Shown here: positions 54,546 through 64,000 of the stretch, one piece after another
Layout of the letters: every line of letters starts with the position of its first letter
How positions within the stretch are numbered: the first letter of the stretch is position 1
Assembly (NCBI GenBank): GCA_016699635.1
Contig: CP064983.1
Location: 3,038,001 to 3,102,000 of the forward strand
DNA: 64,000 nt
Direction of reading: 5' to 3'
From: Bacteroidota bacterium
Lineage (GTDB): Bacteria > Bacteroidota > Bacteroidia > AKYH767-A > OLB10
Made by a program: the position numbers and the translations under genes
Notes under the pieces: generated by a model
Seen by the model: only the letters and a program-made list of their open reading frames with translations
Database searches by the model: none
Told to the model about the DNA's origin: nothing

Positions 54546-55451
54546 ATGAATAGTCCAATTATTGATGAAGTAAATCTCAACGACTTTCAGTTGGCACATA
54601 AAGGAGTGAGTTTACATGTACTCAGACTCGATTTGGATGATGTCATAACAGGAGGCAATAAGTCTTTTAAGTTAAAATACAATCTTCAAGCAGCAAAAGA
54701 AAAGGGGAGGAGCATAATAGTTACATTCGGTGGTGCTTTCAGCAATCATATTGCGGCAACTGCACGTACCTGCAAATTACAAAACTTAAAAGCTGTGGGT
54801 ATTATCAGAGGTGAAATTGTTACGCCAATGAATAACACTTTAAGTCGTGCTGTTAATGATGGAATGACGTTAATACCTGTCAGTCGTCAATGGTATAGAC
54901 AAATTCATGATAAAGAATTTTATAAAAGTAATTTAGTAAAGTGTTTACTAATTGCAAACAATATAAATCCTGATGCTTGTTATGTAGTTCCTGAGGGAGG
55001 AAATAATGCCGAAGGCTTTAAAGGTTGTTTGGAAATAATGAATAATATAAATGCTGATTATGATACAGTTGTATGTGCTGTTGGAACAGGAACTACTCTT
55101 GCAGGAATTGCTGCATCACTACCCCAAAATAAAAACGTACATGGTATTGCCGTAGTTCTGGCTGCCGATACTCTGACTAAAAACATACAATTACACTTAG
55201 CTGAAAGTAATTCAAATGCAAAGTATATTGTTCACCAACAATACTCCTTTGGTGGATTTGGTAAAAGCAATGCAGAACTTAAAACATTTGGTGAGTTATT
55301 TACGCAAAAAACTAATATTCTTATTGAGCCTGTTTACACCGGTAAATTGTTTTATGCAATACTTGATATGCTTGCAAAAGATAAGTTTAATCCGGGAACA
55401 AAAATTCTTGCTATTCACACCGGTGGTTGTCAGTATTTGATTGATAAATAA
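54546..55451 (+). CDS. 1-aminocyclopropane-1-carboxylate deaminase/D-cysteine desulfhydrase-family enzyme
   Basis: 301 residues, PLP fold type II. GGNKSFKLKYNL carries the PLP lysine; TFGGAFSNHIAATA binds the phosphate/substrate; AVGTGTTLAGIAAS and a late IHTGG are the phosphate-loop region. Members deaminate ACC or desulfhydrate D-cysteine; Bacteroidota copies are mostly assigned D-cysteine desulfhydrase. Divergent from the DUF5522 gene. Confidence 0.85.
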   Translation: MNSPIIDEVNLNDFQLAHKGVSLHVLRLDLDDVITGGNKSFKLKYNLQAAKEKGRSIIVTFGGAFSNHIAATARTCKLQNLKAVGIIRGEIVTPMNNTLSRAVNDGMTLIPVSRQWYRQIHDKEFYKSNLVKCLLIANNINPDACYVVPEGGNNAEGFKGCLEIMNNINADYDTVVCAVGTGTTLAGIAASLPQNKNVHGIAVVLAADTLTKNIQLHLAESNSNAKYIVHQQYSFGGFGKSNAELKTFGELFTQKTNILIEPVYTGKLFYAILDMLAKDKFNPGTKILAIHTGGCQYLIDK

Positions 55452-55452
55452 A

Positions 55453-55478
55453 AAAAGGCAATCCGAAGACTGCCTTTT
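55453..55478. terminator. Short bidirectional terminator
   Basis: 8-bp stem AAAAGGCA / TGCCTTTT (55453-55460 with 55471-55478), at the convergent junction between the desulfhydrase gene and the T9SS cargo gene. Confidence 0.75.
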
Positions 55479-55503
55479 CAAAATATATTAGACTTTATAA
55501 AAC

Positions 55504-57084
55504 TTAATCCAAAGTTATTTTTTTGGTAATCACGTCAGAGTTGTAAGTTATTTTTACTAATACAACACCTTTGTTCAGTGATAGTGATGCCTTTTCTATT
55601 CGCTGATTAAATGCATTTGGATTTTTCTCAGATGCTAAAAGACTGCCTTTAATATCATAAACTTCAATAGAACGCATTGGCTCTTTGCTGGTAGAAACCA
55701 CAGTAAAATAGCTTTTTGAAGGACTATTATAGATTGTTACATCTGAACTGTTTGTAGAAACTTCTTTAACAGATGTTGGCAGGTTACGGCAGAAAACGAT
55801 TCTGGGATTTACGTAGTTCATAATGGTATCAATGTAAGCCAAAGCATAAGTCTTGCTCATAGTTGGGTTTGTTAACATAGAATTACCATAACAAGTATCT
55901 CCGCGTGTTGACTGATAACCCATTGCCATAGCAAGATTACGTGTTGATTGTAAATCGTACCATTCCCAAGGACCGGCATGTCCAAGTTGTGGGTTTACCG
56001 GATTAATACCTTGCTGAAGTGGGAACAATCCTTCATTGCCATTATTAATACTGTTAGCACGAAGTGTATAAGGATCCGTAAACCCTGCATTAGCAAAACA
56101 TGCATTATTTCCTAATTGATTAGCCCATTTAATAATTTCACCTGAACCTATTACATCAACAACAGCTTGTGGTGGAGTAGTGGGTACATAAACAATTCCA
56201 ACACCGTAAGGAGCAAATGGATCGTCAACACAATGAATTCCAATCATAGGAGCATCACCGGCAGCAATCCATGAACTATCACCCATGGCACCACCTAAAT
56301 TCACTACAAACTGAACAGCATTTGAATATCCGGGATTATTTTCATTGTTATAGGGTGCCACACCACCAATGCCGTCAAAATCACCCAATGCAGTTTGATT
56401 TACATAAGGCTGTCCGGCATAAATGCCATAGGTTGGTGCATCAGTGCTGCTGATAAACTTAGGCAGCGTAATTTCAGACGGACTGTTTAGCACTGCATAG
56501 TTCAATGCAATATATCCGCCTGTTCCCTGACCAACGAGATAAAAATTATTCACATCAATTTTATAAACATTATTGTTTGTTGCAGCATCTTTTCTGAAAT
56601 ATCGCACACATGACTTTGCATCTTGTATTGAACGATAAACTGCATTCAGCAAGGTACCTCTACGAATGTCAAGTCCATTGTTTGGATTCGTATTTGTAGG
56701 ATCCCATCCTAAGCGGTAATCCATATTTGCAACAACATAGCCTCTGCGAGCAAACTGCTTGCAAATTTCTACTGCTGCACTGTCATTTCTTGATCCGGTT
56801 GCATTTCCATTCACAATAATAGGAATATAACTTCCTGTATGTAAATAAATAATCAACGGTCTTTCAGTCATTGGGTCAGCAGCACCTGCAGGCTCATAAA
56901 TATCCATTTTTAAATCTTTTAAAACTGGTGTTCCTGTAAGGACTTCGTAGTTCTGACCATAAACTACATTGGGGGTAACATTAACAGAAGGGAATACTTC
57001 AGTTAAAAATCGTTGTGCCTGTGCAGTATATGCAAACATGCTGAACATGCCCAATACTGCTAATTTTTGTAAATGTTTTCTCAT
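55504..57084 (-). CDS. Secreted esterase-like protein with T9SS sorting tail, catalytic serine absent
   Basis: 526 residues. Signal peptide ends at AQAQ; alpha/beta-hydrolase domain with DIYEPAGA, LIIYLHTGSYIP and GYVVANMDYRLGW, as in carboxylesterase/lipase-like proteins. At the nucleophile elbow the usual GxSxGG is GQGTGG (YLVGQGTGGYIALNY), so the serine is a glycine. The C-terminal 85 residues form a Por_Secre_tail-type domain (TIYNSPSKSYFTVVS, VYDIKGSLLASE, GVVLVKITYNSD). I infer T9SS-exported, surface-attached or secreted; enzyme activity is doubtful. Confidence 0.82.
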   Translation of the reverse strand: MRKHLQKLAVLGMFSMFAYTAQAQRFLTEVFPSVNVTPNVVYGQNYEVLTGTPVLKDLKMDIYEPAGAADPMTERPLIIYLHTGSYIPIIVNGNATGSRNDSAAVEICKQFARRGYVVANMDYRLGWDPTNTNPNNGLDIRRGTLLNAVYRSIQDAKSCVRYFRKDAATNNNVYKIDVNNFYLVGQGTGGYIALNYAVLNSPSEITLPKFISSTDAPTYGIYAGQPYVNQTALGDFDGIGGVAPYNNENNPGYSNAVQFVVNLGGAMGDSSWIAAGDAPMIGIHCVDDPFAPYGVGIVYVPTTPPQAVVDVIGSGEIIKWANQLGNNACFANAGFTDPYTLRANSINNGNEGLFPLQQGINPVNPQLGHAGPWEWYDLQSTRNLAMAMGYQSTRGDTCYGNSMLTNPTMSKTYALAYIDTIMNYVNPRIVFCRNLPTSVKEVSTNSSDVTIYNSPSKSYFTVVSTSKEPMRSIEVYDIKGSLLASEKNPNAFNQRIEKASLSLNKGVVLVKITYNSDVITKKITLD

Positions 57085-57149
57085 CTTAATATGGTTTTAT
57101 GGACGTAAAAATAATAACAATCTTCAAATAAAAAGCAATTACTGAAAAC

Positions 57150-57770
57150 TTAATCTATCAGGTCAATAAATTCTGATAAAATCATTGCTGTTGCACCCCA
57201 AATAACCAGGTTGCCAATTCTGAAAGCAGGAGCTGTTATTAAGCCTCTTGTAGTCTGATGTTGCAGTCCTTGTATAATTGTTTTATTTTTAATCAAACTA
57301 TGCAATGGGATTTCAAAAATTTCTTTCACTTCATTTTGATTTGCTAAGAAAACTGATGTTTGAATCTGAGTGGCAATAAAAGGATATACCATGTAATTGC
57401 TCGGTGGAATATATATTCTTGAAAGCTGACCTATGATGTTGATGCTCTTATCAGCAATTCCAATTTCTTCTTCCAGTTCGCGGGTTGCAGTTAGAGTCAA
57501 ACTCTCATCAGGCTCTGCCTTTCCACCAGGGAAAGCAATTTGACCCGAATGCACTTTGCCATCTTCTGCACGCTGAATCATTACAAGATGCGGAATGTTA
57601 TTTTTATTATTGACAAGCAACATAACACTGCCTATGCGATAATTCCCTTCAGGCTCATAAACAGGACGGTTAACAGATGCTAATTTTAAATGAGAATTTC
57701 TGCCGGGCAAATCTTTCAGTCTTCCGGAAATAAAAACTTCAAAGTCTGTTATGTTATCAAGCGGTGACAA
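57150..57770 (-). CDS. Nudix hydrolase, CoA pyrophosphatase type
   Basis: About 206 residues if started at TTG 57770; an ATG at 57818 is an alternative, but it lies inside the ABC transporter gene. Nudix box GGKAEPDESLTLTATRELEEEIG with the preceding SGQIAFPGGK; the additional LxTxA(T)REL and NYMVYPFIA segments match NudL/CoA-diphosphatase. Cleaves CoA or other nucleoside diphosphates. Starts in the last 14 bases of the ABC transporter gene. Confidence 0.82.
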   Translation of the reverse strand: MSPLDNITDFEVFISGRLKDLPGRNSHLKLASVNRPVYEPEGNYRIGSVMLLVNNKNNIPHLVMIQRAEDGKVHSGQIAFPGGKAEPDESLTLTATRELEEEIGIADKSINIIGQLSRIYIPPSNYMVYPFIATQIQTSVFLANQNEVKEIFEIPLHSLIKNKTIIQGLQHQTTRGLITAPAFRIGNLVIWGATAMILSEFIDLID

Positions 57771-59528
57771 CTCTTTCTCCTTTTTTGCGTTCACCAATCT
57801 GCTGACGCCACATGGCATAATAAAGACCTTTCTCTTCGAGAAGCGTTTCATGTCTGCCTTCTTCAATCTTATGTCCTTTTTCCAATACAAAAATATGGTC
57901 AGCATGCATGATGGTTGAAAGCCTGTGTGCAATCAATATGGTAATGAGATTTTTATTTTGTTGATAGATTTTATAGTTTCTGTAATCTCTTCTTCAGTAA
58001 TGGAATCAAGTGCAGAAGTAGCCTCATCCAAAACCAACAGATTAGGATTGCGCAGCAAAGCTCTTGCAATAGAAAGTCTTTGCTTTTCACCTCCTGACAC
58101 TTTCACACCGCCTTCGCCAATAACTGTGTTCAGGCCATTTTCTGCTCTTGCCAAAAGAGAGTGGCACGATGCCATATTCAATGCATTCAATACTTGATCA
58201 TCATGGGCATGTGGATTTACGAATAAAAGATTTTCTCTGATAGTTCCTGCAAACAATTGAGTATCCTGTGTCACAAAACCAATCTGCTCTCTCAACTCAT
58301 TCAGATTAATGTTGTTGGCATCAATCCCATTGTAAAGAATTTTTCCCTCTGCCGGATGATACAAGCCCACTAGTAATTTTACTAAAGTACTTTTACCACT
58401 GCCCGAAGGACCAACAAAGGCAATTGTCTCGCCACGTCTGGCTTTAAAACTGATATTGTTAACAGCATTGCCATGTGCGGATATATGTTTAAAAGAAACA
58501 CTACTAAATTCAAATGTTTCAATTGCATTCAACTGAAGAGGTGATTGTGGTTTGTATTCAAGTGGCATTTCCATTATCTCACTAAAATTATTCAGTGAAG
58601 CCTGTGCTTCGCGGTAAACAGCAATAACGTTACCCAACTCCTGTAGCGGCCGAAAATAAAAAACGAATAAAACATTAATGTCATCATCTTACCAGGTGAA
58701 ATTTCATCCTTAAAAATCAGATAGTACAACAAAAAAACAAACAATGTTCTCAGAAAATTCACCGTTGTGCCCTGTATAAAACTAAGGCTGCGGATAAACT
58801 TCACTTTCTTCAATTCCAGATTCAGAATTTTATCTGTCACTGTGTTCAGTCTGTTTATTTCCTGATTTGCCAGCCCCAGACTCTTCACTAACTCAATATT
58901 TCTGAGCGACTCTGTTGTTGCACCTGCTAATGCAGTAGTCTCACCCAATATTTTTTTAGAAATAACCTTAATCTTTTTGCTGAGCATATTGCTCACCACA
59001 GCCAAAACCGGCACAGTAAGCAGAAAAACAGGTGCAATGCTCCAATGTACATTTATAGCATAAGCCATCACAAAAATTATTCCAACCACACTCTGAAAAA
59101 GAATACTGATAAATGCATTGATAAACTTCTCGCTGTCGGCACGCACCTTTTGTAACTTACCTAGGGTTTCACCGCTGCGCTGATCCTCAAAAACCTGATA
59201 GGGCAATTCCAGCGAATGTTTAATGCCATCGCTATACATCTCTGCACCGGTGCGTTGCACAATCACATTTACAAAATAATCCTGAAAATTTTTTTGCAAT
59301 ACGCGACACCAAAGCTACTCCCATTGAAGCTAAAAGGAACCAAATAATATCCTGAAAAAATTTAGGAAAATCATTACTGTAGTTCGATACATGCATAGCA
59401 AATCGATCCAGCATTTTACCCGCAATCAACGGATCCAATAAAGAAAAACATTGATTAACAGCCGCCAGCAACAAAGCTAATAATACCAACTTCCAGTGGC
59501 GTTTTAAATAAGTTACTAATATTTTCAA
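57757..59528 (-). CDS. ABC exporter with fused membrane and ATPase domains (three indels)
   Basis: MsbA/LmrA-type half transporter of about 590 residues, stop at 57757. Five to six membrane helices in the first 310 residues; ATPase domain with Walker A GPSGSGKSTLVKLL, signature VSGGEKQRLSIARALL, Walker B LLVLDEATSALD and H-loop IAHRLSTIMHADHIF. Frame changes near 59275, 58630 and 57945, all in low-complexity runs. Substrate unknown; lipid or drug export is typical. The Nudix gene follows. Confidence 0.87.
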
Positions 59529-59880
59529 ACTTCTTGATTTGTTAGGAGTTTCAAAAATAGTGGTTTAGGAAGTAGGAAATGAATCAGTAGTTTAATTTGT
59601 ATTAATATTGAGTGGGAGGGTTAATATTTAGGTAAGGTTTTATTATAAAAATGTGTCAATTTTAAAAAGTCAACTTATAATTCTTTTAAAAATAAAAATT
59701 CATTACTGGCTTATTTTATCTTTTTATTTTTATTTTTGAATTGAAAAATAGTTTTAATTCTGATATGTATCAGAACAAAACAATATGCTCGATAGCGATT
59801 GGACTTACTATCTCATTGACAATTCTATGCAACAGCTAATTGATACATAGAAAATAATTAAAAGACACAGTTTATTTTAT
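59529..59880. other. Intergenic, AT-rich
   Basis: 352 bases between divergent genes. Holds a 9-bp inverted repeat (59764-59772 with 59841-59849). A 24-codon open frame from 59765 (MYQNKTICSIAIG...) resembles a signal peptide but has no ribosome site; not called as a gene. Confidence 0.4.
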
Positions 59881-60961
59881 ATGCAAAAAATCGTTAAACT
59901 ATATGAATGGACAACCTCCTTACCTATTATTACATGTTTACTATATTTTTCAGGTTTATTAGATAACAATATTGTTTTGCAAATATTGGCAGGAATATTA
60001 CTGCTGTTTTTGTGTAATGTCAGCTGTACATCATTCAGAAATCGTTGCTCATCGTGTGGGCGAACCTTACGGAACTATTATCCTGGCAGTATCCATTACA
60101 ATTATTGAAGTTGCTATAATAATTTCTTTAATGATGACCGGTGGTAAAGAATATGCTTCATTCGCCAGAGACACTGTTTATGCTGCTGTTATGTTGATTC
60201 TTAATGGAATTATAGGACTTTCATTGTTTCTTGGCGGAAGAAAATATCATACACAAACATTTTCTCCTCATTCAGTAAAGATTGCACTGGTAGCACTTGT
60301 GTCTATTGTAACATTCACAATGATATTACCCACCTTTACAAGTAGTATTATTGGTCCATATTACACAGAACGACAATTGTTATTTGAAATAATTGCGTGC
60401 TTAATTATTTATATAGCTTTTATAGCAGCTCAAACAATTAGATATAGGGAATATTTTATCACTGAAGCTAATCCCGATGTAGAAGTCACTCACAATAATA
60501 TCTCTAATTCCTCATTTATTATTAGTTTAATTTTTCTAATGATTTGTCTTGTTATAGTTGTGTTACTTGCAAAATCACTTTCCAATCCCATAGAAAATTT
60601 ATTAACTTCTTATGGATTGCCACGTAGTTTAGTCGGAATTGTTATTGCAGCTGTAATTTTATTGCCTGAAGGAATTGCAGCCGTTTCATCGGCCAGAAAA
60701 AATAAATTACAAAACAGTTTGAACTTAGCTTTAGGTTCGGCACTTGCAAGTATAGGATTGACAATTCCTGCTGTTTCTCTTGCAAGCTACATTTTTGACC
60801 TGCCGCTTATTTTAGGTCTCGAATTATTGCCTATAATATTATTAGCCATTTCTATTTTTACTGTAATGCTTTCACTCATTGGAGGACGTAGTAATATTGT
60901 TTATGGTGTCGTTTTGTTAGTGAATTTATTTGCGTACGTATTTTTAACAATTAATCCATAA
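59881..60961 (+). CDS. Cation/proton antiporter, ChaA/CaxA family (one indel)
   Basis: About 360 residues, around 10-11 helices. HHSEIVAHRVGEPYGTIILA and the acidic TIIEVAIIISL helix form the first alpha repeat; GIVIAAVILLPEGIAAVSSARKN is the second, with the conserved glutamates of the CaCA superfamily. Exchanges Ca2+ (or Na+/K+) for protons. The frame changes near 60022, just inside the first helix pair. Confidence 0.82.
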
Positions 60962-61276
60962 CTGTAATTTTAACACAATATTTTACTATAGTAAGTTGGT
61001 TTTAATATCTGAATCAGATTTTTTATCCTATCAAAGTATCAATGATTTTACATTGGTGGGACTCTGTGGAATAGCAAGCAATATAACTTACAAAACATTA
61101 AAAATAATCTAATCATTTCATTGCCTTATCATTTTTTATTACTATTGTAAATGGATAGTTTTAATTCCATTCGACATAATAAAGTTAGTTATCTTTGGTA
61201 ACTGTCAATAATAGAGATTTAGCTAAATGGAGACCTTAAAGAAAAGAATAAACAATAATGTTAACCAAACATACAC
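60962..61276. other. Intergenic, AT-rich
   Basis: 315 bases. A TATCTTTG box at 61190-61197 may be the promoter of the next gene. Nothing else seen. Confidence 0.35.
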
Positions 61277-62128
61277 ATGAAAAAGCTTCTACTTCTTCTA
61301 TTTGTAACTTCACAGATTACATTTTGCAAAGCACAACAATTTTCTTTTCAAATGTTTTTTTCAGATGCCATTGGTAATAAAGACACCATTACTTTGGGAT
61401 ATGATTTAACTGCAACTGATAGTATTGATACTGCATTTGGTGAAACAAATATCATTTCAGTTCCTTTAGACACAAATCTGGATGTTCGCATTACAAATGC
61501 ATGGTTTACTTATGCAGACGCTGTTTACTTCCATTTAAAAAAGCAAATTGTTTTCTATGATTGTTCTCTACATAATTTAAATATTCAACCAATTAATATT
61601 GTTACTCAACACTGGCCGGTTACAATGACATGGAATAATAGTATATTCAATGACTCATGTAATAATGGAAGTGTTTTTACAGGTATTAATCCTGCTGGTT
61701 GGTGGGACACAGGCTGCCCAAGCGGCTTATTACAACAGGTTTTTCTAGGTGATGACTCAATCACCTTCAATTCTAACTTTGATTTAGGTTGGTTCGGTTA
61801 TATCAATTCAAATGGTGATTCAATTCCGGTTTTTTGGCAAGCATTTGGCGATTCAACAATTCTTACTACCGGTATTAATGAACTTCCGCAACAATGTATT
61901 TCAGTAAAAGTATTTCCGAATCCCGGTTCTACTTACATCACTGTTCAAGCAAACAATTCATTCGGACAGTTAAGCCTGATTTCAATCTTAAATTCTTATG
62001 GACAAATTGTACTCAAAACACAACAGATAAGTAGGATTGATATAAGTGAGCTCCCCGATGGAATTTATTTTATTAAAACAGAAAATACTAAGGGAGAATT
62101 TACAACAAGTAAATTTTTAAAACTCTGA
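61277..62128 (+). CDS. Secreted protein with T9SS sorting domain
   Basis: 283 residues. Signal peptide ending at CKAQ. Central part (about residues 20-200) is beta-rich, has four cysteines (YDCSLH, NDSCNN, DTGCPSG, QQCIS) and no recognised catalytic motif. The last 75 residues are a type A T9SS C-terminal domain: VKVFPNPGSTYITVQ, ILNSYGQIVLK and ELPDGIYFIKTE. Probable cargo of the gliding/T9SS machinery. Function of the central domain unknown. Confidence 0.75.
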   Translation: MKKLLLLLFVTSQITFCKAQQFSFQMFFSDAIGNKDTITLGYDLTATDSIDTAFGETNIISVPLDTNLDVRITNAWFTYADAVYFHLKKQIVFYDCSLHNLNIQPINIVTQHWPVTMTWNNSIFNDSCNNGSVFTGINPAGWWDTGCPSGLLQQVFLGDDSITFNSNFDLGWFGYINSNGDSIPVFWQAFGDSTILTTGINELPQQCISVKVFPNPGSTYITVQANNSFGQLSLISILNSYGQIVLKTQQISRIDISELPDGIYFIKTENTKGEFTTSKFLKL

Positions 62129-62430
62129 GGTAATAAATATATTCAACTTCAACAGATCATATTTCCCCCAAAATTCATATTATCTTTTCTACTTTGAAAG
62201 ATTGAATTACTAAATTCAATTTCGAGTATTCAGCAAGTATTCAGAATATTACTTATCCTATCAATAAATAGAAAAAGTATTATTAGGCAATTCAAAACAC
62301 TTACTGAAAAAGGATGTACCAAGATTGCGCAAGAATACATTTCCGAACAAAACATTCTACTTTCTTTTACTATTCAATCCTTTCAAGTCCTGTTTGATAA
62401 ACAAGAGTATAAGAAACTACACTATATGTA
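62129..62430. other. Intergenic, AT-rich
   Basis: 302 bases between convergent genes; no terminator hairpin or other feature seen. Confidence 0.4.
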
Positions 62431-63273
62431 TTATTTCCATTTTGCAATTTGCCCAAACTTAACTGTACGTGAATTCCAAATCTTACTCTGTATTGGGTTG
62501 TAATTCCACGAAGATACCATAGCTACAATTTTTAAATCTGATAATTTATAGCCGACAACCGGGAACGAATAGCTCATTACGGTTTCCGTTGAAGTAAACG
62601 TGATATCATCACCAAGTGCGTTAGTTGGCATTAATCGAACAACTTGCTGGTGAAAAAAATTTCCCACACTGCCTAATTGGTTTTGTGCAAGCACATTATC
62701 TTCTGTTACAAAAATTGTTAAACGCAAATTATCGTTAATGTGAGAATTATGACCTATATGTACCTCCACTCTGCCGGAATCATTTTCAAGCTTTGAAATT
62801 AAAGCAATACCCAAATCATGTGTTTCTGCCAGACGCGATGTTACATTGCTTTGCCACTTTGTGTAATCTACATAATATGTACCAGTACTAGGTTGAACAA
62901 CCCTACCCACAGTTGCACAAGGAAAGCCGAACATCGCTTGCCAATAATGGAATCTTACAGTGTCATATTTAACTATTTCAAGCCAATCAACATCGTGTAT
63001 GGAAACCACATCCACTTTACCGCCATTAATGGCTGAATCTTTAATAGATTGAAGAATATGAGCCCCATTAACACAACCTGGACACCATTCGCCCGTCAGT
63101 TCTTCAATCAAAACTCTTTGTTCAAAAACAGAAGGCATAGTACCGAGTGAGTTTGTAATACTAGTCGAATCTGGCACATTCGGACTAACTTCATCAGTAT
63201 TATCATTTTTACGGCATGCGTTAAATAATAGAAAAAGTAGTATAGCAGTTAAAAAAATAAATTGTTTCTTCAT
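62431..63273 (-). CDS. Omp28-related lipoprotein with thioredoxin-like CxxC
   Basis: 280 residues. Lipoprotein signal (LFNAC). LIEELTGEWCPGC has the CxxC of the thioredoxin-like fold and GFPCATVGR is typical of Omp28-like proteins in Bacteroidota; a second beta domain follows. Such proteins are outer-membrane-associated; redox function is possible but unproven. Confidence 0.75.
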   Translation of the reverse strand: MKKQFIFLTAILLFLLFNACRKNDNTDEVSPNVPDSTSITNSLGTMPSVFEQRVLIEELTGEWCPGCVNGAHILQSIKDSAINGGKVDVVSIHDVDWLEIVKYDTVRFHYWQAMFGFPCATVGRVVQPSTGTYYVDYTKWQSNVTSRLAETHDLGIALISKLENDSGRVEVHIGHNSHINDNLRLTIFVTEDNVLAQNQLGSVGNFFHQQVVRLMPTNALGDDITFTSTETVMSYSFPVVGYKLSDLKIVAMVSSWNYNPIQSKIWNSRTVKFGQIAKWK

Positions 63274-63672
63274 GACATGATATTTATTCAGTAAGTGTTA
63301 AAAATGCATTAAAAGTTTCACATTTTCAAAAATAAATTTTCCCATTATCCTCATATTCGCTTCAGATCCCCACGACAAAACAGAGTTTGAAGCTTTGGGG
63401 AGGTAACTAACATTCAACAACTTTCTAAACTCCAACCCTTACTTTCACAATCTTATAGCTATTAGCATTTGACTTGTGCTTTTTCAACCCAAAATTCTCA
63501 ACCCATTTTTCTCTTGCGCTAAAAGCCGTAAAAATCAAAACCGCCATTATCTTGCAGACAACAGCGGTTTATATTTTATTAAGTGTATTTAATTTAACTA
63601 ATCAACAAATCACCAATTATCAAATCAAACAACTTTCTAAACTTTCAAACCTTCTAAACTTTCCAACTTAGT
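63274..63672. other. Intergenic with short direct repeats
   Basis: 399 bases. Contains near-repeats of CTTTCTAAACTTTC-like units (63420-63436 and three times in 63629-63665). A 65-codon open frame over this stretch has no ribosome site and reads as low complexity, so it is not called. Confidence 0.4.
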
Positions 63673-64000
63673 TTAGTAGCGATAATAATCAGGCTTATAA
63701 GGTCCTGCAACTGGAACGCCAATATAATCTGCCTGGCTTTGCGTTAATGTTTCCAATTCAACACCAATTTTACTTAGGTGCAGACGTTCAACTTTCTCAT
63801 CAAGATGCTTTGGAAGTGTGTAAACTTTGTTCTCATATTTATCGGTATGATTCCACAACTCAAGCTGTGCCAGCGTCTGATTGGTGAACGAATTACTCAT
63901 CACAAATGATGGGTGACCGGTAGCACAACCAAGGTTTACCAAGCGACCTTCTGCAAGTACAATAATGTCTTTACCATCAAGCGTATATTTATCAACTTGT
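63673..64000 (-). CDS. ahcY: Adenosylhomocysteinase, 3' part
   Basis: C-terminal 108 residues; the frame runs off the window end. DGKDIIVLAEGRLVNLGCA, GHPSFVMSNSFTNQ and the terminal GPYKPDYYRY are hallmarks of S-adenosylhomocysteine hydrolase, which recycles SAH to homocysteine and adenosine. No in-frame stop is seen up to base 64000. Confidence 0.96.
   Translation of the reverse strand, partial: QVDKYTLDGKDIIVLAEGRLVNLGCATGHPSFVMSNSFTNQTLAQLELWNHTDKYENKVYTLPKHLDEKVERLHLSKIGVELETLTQSQADYIGVPVAGPYKPDYYRY

Noticed and set aside
59764..59849. 9-bp inverted repeat and 24-codon frame as an operator or small gene
   Set aside because: Arms about 70 bases apart in very AT-rich DNA can occur by chance; no ribosome binding site for the small frame.
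63474..63671. 65-codon frame before ahcY
   Set aside because: Low-complexity repeats, no ribosome site, no protein-like pattern.
1..64000. CRISPR arrays, tRNA or rRNA genes, insertion sequences
   Set aside because: Looked for repeats with spacers, cloverleaf-like segments and transposase motifs; none found, including at the island borders.

Overview
The window looks like a chromosomal piece of an AT-rich, anaerobically competent member of the Bacteroidota. It carries the gliding motility/type IX secretion genes gldM and gldN, secreted proteins with T9SS C-terminal sorting tails (55504-57084 and 61277-62128), an S16 protein with a long acidic/alanine-rich tail, a short primary sigma factor of the Bacteroidota type, and promoter-like TAnnTTTG boxes. 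About 17 genes are split by single-base or two-base indels, mostly in homopolymers. They include alaS, the primary sigma factor and ccmF, which cannot all be dead, so I read these as sequence errors and annotate each as one gene.

Layout. 1-23.7 kb is ordinary housekeeping: gldM/gldN, alaS, an M23 peptidase, a MerR regulator, the sigma factor, a CDF cation exporter, then a long minus-strand block (dtd, rsgA, yjjG, upp, a polysaccharide-deacetylase-like protein, UbiA, a KdsC-like phosphatase, a DUF2520 dehydrogenase, CcmF, rimM, rpsP, PlsC). 23.8-52.5 kb is one uninterrupted plus-strand island. 52.5-64 kb returns to ordinary genes: an acyl-CoA carboxyltransferase, a PLP desulfhydrase-like enzyme, T9SS cargo, a Nudix hydrolase, an ABC exporter, a cation/proton antiporter, an Omp28-type lipoprotein and the 3' end of ahcY.

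The island is the main result. It encodes an essentially complete anaerobic aromatic-ring degradation route: an AMP-forming acyl-CoA ligase; 4-hydroxybenzoyl-CoA reductase (an HcrC-HcrA fusion plus HcrB with its extra iron-sulfur loop) giving benzoyl-CoA; an ATP-dependent class I benzoyl-CoA reductase (BcrCBAD); dienoyl-CoA hydratase (Dch); 6-hydroxycyclohexenoyl-CoA dehydrogenase (Had); the ring-opening hydrolase (Oah/BamA); a 3-hydroxyacyl-CoA dehydrogenase/enoyl-CoA hydratase fusion; and a thiolase that would release glutaryl-CoA and acetyl-CoA. Interleaved with it is a nearly full molybdenum cofactor kit (moaA, moeA, mocA, xdhC, mobA, moaD, moeB, moaE, moaC-moaB fusion), which supplies the cofactor that HcrA needs. 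A hemerythrin-like gene overlaps the start of bcrC, and a perfect FNR-type palindrome lies just upstream of it.

Inside the island sits a module I do not recognise as described: an orphan BcrB/HgdB-family protein followed by a single protein that fuses a ketopantoate-reductase-like dehydrogenase to a BadF/HgdC-type ATP-dependent electron activator. Both halves keep their key residues. It may be a second ATP-driven low-potential reductase system of unknown substrate. Ferredoxin, its reductase, glutaryl-CoA dehydrogenase, and an aromatic-specific regulator were not found in the window.
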